Source: Vicinamibacterales bacterium (GTDB lineage Bacteria; Acidobacteriota; Vicinamibacteria; Vicinamibacterales; UBA8438). From it: a DNA stretch of 5,830 nt. The notes under the pieces were generated by a model. That model made no database searches. It saw nothing but the letters and a program-made list of their open reading frames with translations, and was not told where the DNA came from. The position numbers were made by a program, and so were the translations under genes. Positions 1-5,830 of the stretch are shown in pieces (position 1 is the stretch's first letter; each line of letters starts with the position of its first letter). Location of the stretch: the NCBI GenBank assembly GCA_030745255.1, contig JASLOY010000238.1, positions 254 to 6,083 on the forward strand, given 5' to 3'.

Positions 1-1
1 G

Positions 2-2038
2 GAATGTGTCGTCTGTCACCTGGACAACCTGCAGGGGTCGTTCGAGGCGCCCGAACTGGCCGGCGTCAACTTCAGGAGCGTGTGGGGCGGCCGGCCGATC
101 GCTGATCTCATGAATCTGGTGGCGTCTACGATGCCGCCCCAACGGGTCGGCGCTCTCACCACCGAACAGGTTTCCGACATCGTCGCCTACCTCCTGCGAA
201 GGAATGGGGTGGAGCCGGGCGGTGACGAGCTGACCCTTGCGTCCGGTGAGACGGTCATCCCCGGCACAGACCCGGCTGCCGCGACCGAGGTGGCAGGCGT
301 CCCTCCGGTTCCCGGACGCATCGGAACGATCCGGTCGCCCGACACCATCCAAGCTCAACCCGAGTTTCGAGGCGAAGTGTCGGAGACAACCACCAGCGTC
401 ACCGAGACGTTCCAGTCTGCCGACTGGCTGACGCCAGTCTCCGAGGCCGAACTGGTGTCGCCACCCGAAGGCGATTGGCTTCACTGGCGGCGATCACCGA
501 GCTCGCAGGGCTATAGCCCGTTGTCGCAGGTCAGCACCGAGAACGTCCACCGTCTGCAGTTGGCGTGGGTCTGGGGGTTGCCCGATGGCAGTCGCTACCG
601 GACGGCTCCGCTGGAACGTGACGGCGTGCTTTTCTTGACTGGCGCCGGGGACCGGGTGCAGGCGCTGGACGCCACGGAGGGCACGCTGCTCTGGGAGTAC
701 CGCCGCAAGCAGGCGAGGGGCGGCGAGCGGGTGCAGAGTGTCGCGATATGGGAGGACCAGCTGCTGGTGTCGACCTCGGACGCTGCAATGGTTGCCCTCG
801 AGGCCCGAACCGGTCGCGTCCGCTGGGAGACGCAGATCGCCGACCCAGGGCTTGGTTTCCGGAACACGACCGGGCCGATAATCGCCGACGCCAAGGCGAT
901 CAACGGAATCAATGGGTGTGCGCGATTCATCGAGGAGAGCTGTTTCATTACGGCTCACGACGTCCGCACAGGCGAAGAGCTGTGGCGCACCTACACGATC
1001 GCCCGCCCCGGCGAGCCGGGGGGTGACACTTGGGGCGACCTGCCGCTGGCGCTCAGGGCCGGGGGAGAAGTCTGGAACGGCGGGAGCTGGGACCCTGACC
1101 TTGGGATGGTCTACTTCGGGACCGCTCAGGCGAAACCGTGGGTTGCGGCAAGCCGGGGGCTGACCACCGCCGACTCGACGCTCTACGCGAATTCGACGCT
1201 GGCGTTGGACGTGACCGACGGTCGAATCGTCTGGTATCGAACGCATGTGCCGGGCGAGTCGCTCGACATGGATGAGGGCTTCGAGCAGGTCCTTGTGGAT
1301 ATTGAGGGACGACCCTCGCTTCTCACGATCGGGAAACATGGCGTGCTCTGGAAGCTCGACCGGCGCGATGGTCGATTCCTTGCCATGAAGGAGACGGTCT
1401 TCCAGAACATCCTGTCGATTGACCCGGAGACGGGTGCCGTCAGATACCGGGAAGATATCGCGAACGCGCAGATCGGGGACTGGGTGTCGGTGTGTCCCTC
1501 GACCGCAGGCGGCCACAACTGGCAAGCGACCAGCTACTCTCCCGACGCCGGACTGATTGTCATCCCACTCAGCCAGAGCTGCATGGAGATGGCCGGCCGG
1601 GAGATTGTGCTCGAGCCGGGCGGGGGCGGCAGCGGAGCCGAACGCGCCTGGATGGAGATGCCAGGAACCAACGGCATGCTGGGGAAGCTCGCGGCCTATG
1701 ACGTGGCCACCATGCAGGAGGTGTGGAGCGTCGAGCAGCGAGCACCGTTCCTCACGGCGACCCTGACGACCGGTGGCGGCCTCGCCTTCGCGGGCGACTA
1801 TGACCGCTGGTTTCGGGCGTTCGACGTCCGGACGGGCGAGGTACTCTGGAGCACACGTCTCGGTACGACGGTCCAGGGGTTTCCGATGACGTTCGAAGTC
1901 GACGGCGTGCAATATGTGGCGATGACCGCGGCGCGGGAGGGTGGCAGTCCGTGGCGCGTCGCAACTTTCTTGTCTACCGAGTTTGTGAGTCCCACTCAGG
2001 CCAACGCGCTGTACGTGTTCCGGTTGCCTCCGCCGTGA
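2..2038 (+). CDS. Cytochrome c-PQQ beta-propeller dehydrogenase, 5' partial
   Basis: This is probably a periplasmic quinoprotein oxidoreductase (alcohol- or sugar-type) that passes electrons from PQQ to a built-in c-type heme. The frame is open from nt 2, so the GTG at nt 80 is internal and the true start lies upstream. Counting the codon at nt 2 as residue 1 gives 678 residues. CVVCH (2-6) is a heme c site and Met44 in TMPP is the likely axial ligand. A Pro/Thr/Glu-rich linker spans about 80-155. The propeller runs from about 158 to the end, with blade-like repeats such as ALDATEGTLLWEY, ALDVTDGRIVW and AFDVRTGEVLW, plus GGHNWQ and a VCPS...C pair. Asp422 (nt 1265) fits the catalytic Asp of methanol dehydrogenase-like enzymes. 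The usual Asn in FGTxN is Gln376, and no vicinal Cys-Cys is visible. The substrate cannot be read from sequence. The gene is convergent with everything to its right. I am confident of the superfamily but not of activity. Confidence 0.9.
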   Translation, partial: ECVVCHLDNLQGSFEAPELAGVNFRSVWGGRPIADLMNLVASTMPPQRVGALTTEQVSDIVAYLLRRNGVEPGGDELTLASGETVIPGTDPAAATEVAGVPPVPGRIGTIRSPDTIQAQPEFRGEVSETTTSVTETFQSADWLTPVSEAELVSPPEGDWLHWRRSPSSQGYSPLSQVSTENVHRLQLAWVWGLPDGSRYRTAPLERDGVLFLTGAGDRVQALDATEGTLLWEYRRKQARGGERVQSVAIWEDQLLVSTSDAAMVALEARTGRVRWETQIADPGLGFRNTTGPIIADAKAINGINGCARFIEESCFITAHDVRTGEELWRTYTIARPGEPGGDTWGDLPLALRAGGEVWNGGSWDPDLGMVYFGTAQAKPWVAASRGLTTADSTLYANSTLALDVTDGRIVWYRTHVPGESLDMDEGFEQVLVDIEGRPSLLTIGKHGVLWKLDRRDGRFLAMKETVFQNILSIDPETGAVRYREDIANAQIGDWVSVCPSTAGGHNWQATSYSPDAGLIVIPLSQSCMEMAGREIVLEPGGGGSGAERAWMEMPGTNGMLGKLAAYDVATMQEVWSVEQRAPFLTATLTTGGGLAFAGDYDRWFRAFDVRTGEVLWSTRLGTTVQGFPMTFEVDGVQYVAMTAAREGGSPWRVATFLSTEFVSPTQANALYVFRLPPP

Positions 2039-2135
2039 CCGACGTGGCTCGTGTTTCCCGCCTCTGCAGATCCGTGGCGGAGGAACAAAGCAGGTACAGC
2101 GGAAGCGGTCGGCCGCACCACTACCAAGATGTGGG
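2039..2135. other. Convergent intergenic gap
   Basis: These 97 bases separate the stop of the PQQ gene from the stop of the opposing ATPase-like gene. The only structure I see is a weak inverted repeat, CCGCC at 2058-2062 with GGCGG at 2076-2080, around a 13-base loop. No T-run follows on either strand, so a factor-independent terminator is not supported. Confidence 0.5.
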
Positions 2136-3230
2136 TCAGAGATCGGACCAGAGGTACACCGTGATGCCCTCGCGTCTGAACGAGCGGTCACCGGCGTAGA
2201 CGATCGCCGCTGGTGCGTCCGGATTGTCGATGAGCGCCCGCCAGCATCTGATCCCCTTGAAGAAGTCGCTTGCCACGGTTTGTCCGGACTTGACCTCCAG
2301 CGCGATCACATCCAGACCATTCTCGAGCAGAATGTCGGTCTCGTGTCCTGTGGAATCTCGCCAGAAGTAGCAGTCCGGCGACAATCCCGCGTGCAGCCGC
2401 GTCTTGAACAGCTCTGAGAGCACGAAGCTTTCGAAGATGCCGCCGCGGGCGGAGTGAAGCCGCAACTGCTCCGGCGATCGCACTCCGAGGAGGTAGCAGA
2501 CCAGACCCGTGTCGAGGAAACACAACTTGGGCGACTTGACCAGGCGTTTGTTGAAGCTCCGGTGGTGAGGTCGAAGCAGGACGACCAGGAAACTGGCCTC
2601 CAGGGCTGATAGCCACCGCCGTGCCGTCGTGTGCGTGACCCCGCAGTCGTTGCCCAGCGCCGAGAGATTGAGGAGCTGACCGTTGCGGCCGGCGCAGAGC
2701 CGCACGAACCGCCGGAACGTCTCGAGCTCACCGACGTTGACGATCTGCCGGACGTCACGCTCGACGTAGGTTTGGTCATAGTCGCGAAGCCAGCGTTGAG
2801 GATCGAGGTTCTTGTCGTGGATTCTGGGGTAGAACCCGCGAAAGAGCGTCTCCATGACGTCGCGGTCGGTCGCTGGTCGCCGGGGGAGTGTGCGACCGAT
2901 GGTCGCAATCGTGTGGGCTCGACGGCGCTCGAGCTCTGAGAGCGAAAACGGAAGCAGGTGCAGATTCGCGCTGCGCCCGGCCAACGACTGGCTGGTGGAC
3001 TGGAGCAGGAGAAAGTTTTGGGAACCGCTCAGGATGAACTGCCCAGCCGCATCAGAGGCGTCGGTGATGGTCTGGACATACGAAAAGAGGTCTGGCGCCC
3101 GCTGCACCTCGTCGAGGACCACACCGCCGCGGAATTGTTCGAGGAACCCGCGCGGGTCCTCGAGCGCGTACGTTCGCTGATCCGGATCTTCGAGAGAGGC
3201 ATAGTCGTGGGTCGGGCTGGTGTGTCGTCG
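2136..3230 (-). pseudogene. AAA_14/DUF4143 ATPase remnant lacking Walker A
   Basis: This resembles the family of predicted ATPases with an N-terminal AAA_14 domain and a C-terminal DUF4143 domain; their cellular role is not settled. The longest start-to-stop frame is 328 aa from a GTG at 3122, but that GTG encodes the first Val of the Walker B strand (VVLDEVQRAP), so it is not a credible start. Upstream in the same frame, homology continues through DYASLEDPD and LEDPRGFL to about nt 3209. It then meets a TGA at 3231-3233, with no ATG, GTG, TTG or CTG in between. Counting from the GTG, LSGSQN (about 31-36) and SLAGR fit the AAA core. Residues from about 105 fit DUF4143, ending in a nuclease-like D263...E276-V-K278 pattern. 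The P-loop (GPRQxGKTT-type) is missing. I infer a 5'-deleted pseudogene; no frameshift or stop is seen in the rest. A short ATPase-dead product remains possible. Confidence 0.8.
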
Positions 3231-3327
3231 TCAGCTTGACAGCACGCGGGTGAAGCCCGCTCTCGTCGCGGTGTCCTCTCCGGTACCCGGTCCTGTGTGC
3301 GTCCCTTGCGGGCCATTGCCCTGGGTG
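3231..3327. other. Spacer between ATPase remnant and M28 gene
   Basis: This 97-base stretch lies between the stop of the M28 gene and the in-frame stop that caps the ATPase remnant. In an intact AAA_14 gene the P-loop coding sequence would be here. I translated the three minus-strand frames by eye and found no GPRQxGKTT-like motif. The only visible structure is the hairpin at 3246-3260. Confidence 0.55.
3246..3260. repeat. Short GC-rich inverted repeat (hairpin)
   Basis: GCGGG (3246-3250) and CCCGC (3256-3260) form a perfect 5-bp stem around TGAAG, and a T-G wobble could tighten the loop to three bases. It lies 67 bases past the M28 stop on the minus strand. No T-tract follows on that side, so it is at best a weak or factor-dependent 3'-end structure. 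It could also be one unit of a dispersed palindromic repeat, which one copy cannot show. Confidence 0.4.
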
Positions 3328-4818
3328 CTATTGCCCCTCCGTCTGCTGCTCAGGCTGCAGCGCCGAGCGGCCCAGCTGGTTCACCTCATCGATGACCTTC
3401 GCATAGGCGCGGGCCACTGCCTCGAGCCCCGCTTCGGGCACCCAGTCGGGAATGTCCTGGTCGGTGTGCTTGATCTCCGGCGAGCGGATGATCTGGATCG
3501 ACGGCAAGTCGCGCGCAACGCTCCCCATCTCGCCGGCGGCCCGATCCTCCATGTGGTCCCACACCGCCACCCCAAAGGTCCGATAGGCGTCGAGCACCAG
3601 ATCGACCAGCTGGTCGCTGCCGTGCACCCACCACCGCCGCGGAGAGGGGATGTCGGTCTTCCGCATCTCGGGACCCCAGTAGACCGTCTGCTTTACCGAC
3701 ACGTGCTCGCAGTTGATCATCAGCGCGGCATTGGCCAGCGCTGTTTCGCGATTGTCGTGCATCCAGCGCGACCCGGGCGACCGCACATGATGACCGGCGG
3801 TGCCGACGAAGATGATGTTGCGGCGCCGCTCCGACTGCGGGCGGGCGGCGAAGTGCTCGGCGAGCGTCAGCATGACCGAGATGCCCGAGGCGTTGTCGAG
3901 CGCCGCCTCGAAGTATCCGTCGAGGTGCGCGAGGATGTAGATCTCCTCGTCGGTCGTACCCGGCAGCGTCCCAAACACGCTCGCCGTCTTCAGCCCGTCA
4001 CGGTAGTCGATGTCGACCTGAATCTTGACCCGCACCGTTTCACCACCGCCAATGAGCTCCTTGACGGTGTTGCCGTCGCGGTAGCCCATGAACGCGCCAG
4101 GGGTGGTGATATTGCCGCCGAGACTTTGCCAGATGGTGAAGTTGTCCGAGATGCCATAGATGACGAAGATGGCGGCGGCACCCAGTTCCTGGGCGCGGCT
4201 GATCGCCCCCTCCCAGGTGGGACCAGCCGAATGCCCCATCGATCCCGGAGCCGGGATGCTGTGAATGAAGACCGCTTTGCCGGCGACATCGCGCCCGTGG
4301 AAATCGGCGGTCGACCCGGTTCCGACCCACACCGCTTCGAGGTCGAGCATGCCGTCGGTCGGGCGCGAACGCAGGGCCGGCACCAGTGAGTCGAAACGGT
4401 AGCTGCGCCCGCCCGCCTCGACGCTGATGTCGTAGCCAGCCGGGAACCACTGGGTCGGAAGGTCGAACTGCTGGTTGCGGATGTCGCTGAGACCGAGCTC
4501 GCGGAACTTCCGCTCGACATAACCGCGCGCCATCTCCTCGCCGCGGGTGCCGGCGATCCGGCCCCAGTACTTCGTCCGGTCGTCGCGGTTGGCCAGCGAA
4601 ATCTCGGTGACCTCGCGCACCAGCTGCTTCATCCGAGTACCGTCGATGGATCCGTATTGCTGGTTGGCCGCCGAGAGTGGCAACCGGATGTAGGCCCCTT
4701 CCCGGACGCTGCCGTCCGGGCCCAGACGGCTGGTCTGGGCCAGTCCCGTCTCGGTGGCGTCGCTGGTCATGAGCATCATTGTCACAATTACCGTCGCCAG
4801 CTGCGTCGCTCGAGTCAT
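3328..4818 (-). CDS. Exported M28-family metallopeptidase homologue with PA domain
   Basis: This belongs to the Zn-dependent M28 aminopeptidase/carboxypeptidase family and is probably exported. I chose the ATG at 4818-4816 (496 aa) over a GTG at 4860: it has an AAGGGG ribosome-binding site six bases upstream and begins directly with a signal peptide. That peptide has a polar start, a hydrophobic stretch at about 7-19 and a likely cleavage near Ala27; no lipobox is seen. A PA-like domain lies at about 155-245 and the peptidase domain from about 275. Candidate metal ligands are His298 and Asp300 (AHLDG), Asp308 (LDNASG), Glu371 (INCEH) and His451 (KHTDQD). The Glu-Glu pair that supplies the general base and a zinc ligand in classical M28 enzymes is His343-His344 (GTAGHH). 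It may therefore be inactive or use altered metal chemistry. The gene follows the unknown gene at 4911 in the same direction and could share its transcript. Confidence 0.9.
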   Translation of the reverse strand: MTRATQLATVIVTMMLMTSDATETGLAQTSRLGPDGSVREGAYIRLPLSAANQQYGSIDGTRMKQLVREVTEISLANRDDRTKYWGRIAGTRGEEMARGYVERKFRELGLSDIRNQQFDLPTQWFPAGYDISVEAGGRSYRFDSLVPALRSRPTDGMLDLEAVWVGTGSTADFHGRDVAGKAVFIHSIPAPGSMGHSAGPTWEGAISRAQELGAAAIFVIYGISDNFTIWQSLGGNITTPGAFMGYRDGNTVKELIGGGETVRVKIQVDIDYRDGLKTASVFGTLPGTTDEEIYILAHLDGYFEAALDNASGISVMLTLAEHFAARPQSERRRNIIFVGTAGHHVRSPGSRWMHDNRETALANAALMINCEHVSVKQTVYWGPEMRKTDIPSPRRWWVHGSDQLVDLVLDAYRTFGVAVWDHMEDRAAGEMGSVARDLPSIQIIRSPEIKHTDQDIPDWVPEAGLEAVARAYAKVIDEVNQLGRSALQPEQQTEGQ

Positions 4819-4824
4819 GTGATA

Positions 4825-4830
4825 CCCCTT
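4825..4830 (-). promoter_or_regulatory. Ribosome-binding site of the M28 gene
   Basis: Read on the minus strand this is AAGGGG, followed by a six-base spacer and the ATG at 4818-4816. It supports that start over the GTG at 4860, which would put 14 polar residues in front of the signal peptide. Confidence 0.6.
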
Positions 4831-4858
4831 CGACCCTCTTTCAGTGGTCCCCTTCGAC
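4825..4858. repeat. 10-bp direct repeat upstream of the M28 start
   Basis: CCCCTTCGAC on the plus strand occurs at 4825-4834 and again at 4849-4858, 24 bases apart start to start. On the minus strand it reads GTCGAAGGGG, and the copy nearer the gene carries its ribosome-binding site. It may be a small duplication, a pair of protein or RNA contact sites, or chance. The sequence does not decide between these. Confidence 0.4.
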
Positions 4859-4905
4859 ACCTCGACAACTCACGCATGGCGTGGCGGCGCAGGGTTTCCC
4901 CGCGA

Positions 4906-4918
4906 CGCGGTCACCGCG
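4906..4918. repeat. 13-base palindrome at the end of the unknown gene
   Basis: CGCGGT (4906-4911) and ACCGCG (4913-4918) are inverted around a single C and overlap the stop codon at 4911-4913. As RNA it could form a five-pair stem with a TCA loop. No T-run follows, so I do not call it a terminator. In GC-rich sequence it may be incidental. Confidence 0.3.
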
Positions 4919-5830
4919 GTACTTCGACTTCCTGCCCTTCGATGTTGCGATAGACCTCCAGGATGTGCCGGAGGTCGTGATTGCCCTCGTGGCAAGCGTA
5001 CTCGAACATCGGACCCTCGGTGGCCAGCATCGGGATCTCGGCGCTCCACGGCCGATCCCAGGTGGCCGGGTCCTCGACGGTGAACTCGTAGTGGATCCGG
5101 TCGTCGGCCACCCGGGTGAACCGCTCCACCACCTTGAGGTCGCGGCTCGAGCCCTGCCACGCGGACCGGTCGTTGAAGTGACTGCTCTCGACGACCAGGG
5201 TGTCGCCCTCCCAGTGTCCGCGCGAGTCGCCCGGATACTGCCGGATCTTCTCCGAAAGGGGAGGCCGTCCGTCGAGCGGGATGATCCGCGGCGGGTTGTT
5301 GTTCTGCTCGGTGAAGATCACCACTTGGTTCGGGGTCTGGAAGATCTGGTGGATGTCGTTGTATGAGGGCGGTTGCAGCGGAGGCCCGTTGTAGTCGTAG
5401 TAGATGCAGCGCTCGCTGAACGGGCGCAGCTCATACCCGTCGAAGGCGCCGCGATCGCCACGCGCCGCGCGCCGTGTCCTGGCTCGCGCCTGGGCCTGTG
5501 GGTTGCGAGGCGGGATCCGCCCGTCGGGCGGGTCGGTAACCAGTGAGGTTCGCCGGGTCGACAACCCCTTGGGTACAGGCGTCGCCAGCCATATGGCATT
5601 GTCGTAGTGGATGTAGCTCTCGTCTCGGTTGGTCTGATCGAGGACCCGCGCGCGTTCCTCGGGGTCGGCAACGGTGATGACGCTGCGGGCCAGCGGGTCG
5701 GCACCGTCGACGGTGAGCTGCGCCTGGAGCTGAGCCCACTCCTCCTCGGTGTAGAACGCCTGGTCGCCCAGATAGTCGGGGCGCTCCATCGGCGTGAAGG
5801 TCTGGGTGGTCCAGTAGCCCTGCAGGTCGG
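4911..5830 (-). CDS. Uncharacterised conserved protein, 5' partial
   Basis: No function is known to me. The reading frame stays open to the right edge, and 13 codons before the ATG at 5789 still fit the family (DLQGYWTTQTFTPMERP), so that ATG is internal. From the first full codon (5828-5826) 305 residues are visible. I recognise the pattern of a family that recurs as hypothetical, usually exported proteins in Acidobacteriota and similar bacteria: a DLxGxW start, a TPxERP motif, then IIPLDGRP (about 185-195), a GDSRGxWEGDTLVVE block, VVERFTR, YEFTVEDPxTWxRPW, and FEYACHEGNHDL near the C-terminus. The Cys-His-Glu-Gly-Asn-His motif could bind metal or heme-like ligands, but that is inference. 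A signal peptide is expected beyond the window. The stop lies 92 bases before the M28 start on the same strand, so co-transcription is plausible. An Arg/Ala-rich stretch at about 105-128 looks like a loop. Confidence 0.8.
   Translation of the reverse strand, partial: DLQGYWTTQTFTPMERPDYLGDQAFYTEEEWAQLQAQLTVDGADPLARSVITVADPEERARVLDQTNRDESYIHYDNAIWLATPVPKGLSTRRTSLVTDPPDGRIPPRNPQAQARARTRRAARGDRGAFDGYELRPFSERCIYYDYNGPPLQPPSYNDIHQIFQTPNQVVIFTEQNNNPPRIIPLDGRPPLSEKIRQYPGDSRGHWEGDTLVVESSHFNDRSAWQGSSRDLKVVERFTRVADDRIHYEFTVEDPATWDRPWSAEIPMLATEGPMFEYACHEGNHDLRHILEVYRNIEGQEVEVPR

Noticed and set aside
80..82. GTG as the start of the PQQ gene
   Set aside because: The frame is open to the left edge and encodes a CVVCH heme site just upstream, so this codon is an internal Val.
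2058..2080. Terminator between the convergent genes
   Set aside because: The stem has only five pairs around a 13-base loop, with no T-run on either strand.
494..2191. 565-codon open frame on the minus strand
   Set aside because: It lies antisense to the well-supported cytochrome-PQQ gene. Its translation is rich in Arg, His and Pro with no recognisable domain, typical of an antisense shadow in GC-rich coding DNA.
3234..3327. Walker A-like string GPGTGED in the minus-strand frame upstream of the ATPase remnant
   Set aside because: It lacks the Lys and Thr/Ser of a P-loop and does not match the GPRQxGKTT form of AAA_14. It is also separated from the conserved region by a stop and sits too far upstream for the usual spacing.
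3220..4389. 389-codon open frame on the plus strand
   Set aside because: It is antisense to the M28 gene, with a low-complexity Arg/Val/Asp/His-rich product and no motif. The minus-strand frame explains the region fully.
4779..5366. 195-codon open frame on the plus strand
   Set aside because: It is antisense to the unknown-family gene and crosses into the M28 start region. No domain or ribosome-binding site supports it.

Overview
The window is GC-rich and gene-dense. It reads as ordinary chromosome of a free-living, respiring Gram-negative-type bacterium. The combination of a cytochrome c/PQQ propeller oxidoreductase, an exported PA-domain M28 peptidase and a copy of an uncharacterised 'DLQG.W...ERP' protein family suggests Acidobacteriota (Vicinamibacteria-like) or a similar soil/marine lineage. 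That assignment rests on family recognition only, since there is no rRNA or other marker here. I see no tRNA, rRNA, CRISPR array, insertion sequence or integrase.

Layout, left to right. (1) Nt 2-2038, + strand: the 3' part of a gene whose 5' end lies outside the window. It encodes a c-type cytochrome domain (CVVCH, then Met in TMPP) followed by a PQQ-type beta-propeller dehydrogenase. (2) Nt 2039-2135: a 97-base convergent gap with only a weak hairpin. (3) Nt 2136-3230, - strand: an AAA_14/DUF4143 ATPase-like gene that has lost its N-terminus, including Walker A. The homologous reading frame runs past the first available start codon and ends at an in-frame stop, so I treat it as a remnant. 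(4) Nt 3231-3327: a 97-base spacer with one small GC-rich hairpin. (5) Nt 3328-4818, - strand: a signal-peptide-bearing M28-family metallopeptidase homologue with a PA-like domain, in which the usual Glu-Glu pair is His-His. (6) Nt 4819-4910: a 92-base gap with the peptidase ribosome-binding site and a 10-bp direct repeat. (7) Nt 4911-5830, - strand: the 3' part of a protein of an uncharacterised, probably exported family; its 5' end lies beyond the right edge.

How they may work together: genes 7 and 5 point the same way, 92 bases apart, and are plausibly co-transcribed. Both look like cell-envelope or secreted proteins, as does the convergent cytochrome-PQQ enzyme, which would act in the periplasm and pass electrons to the respiratory chain. 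The AAA_14/DUF4143 remnant looks like an accessory gene decaying between the two units. I found no convincing new multi-gene system. The points most worth a second look are the His-His substitution in the peptidase, the P-loop-less ATPase remnant, and the cytochrome-first domain order with a changed Asn in the PQQ enzyme.
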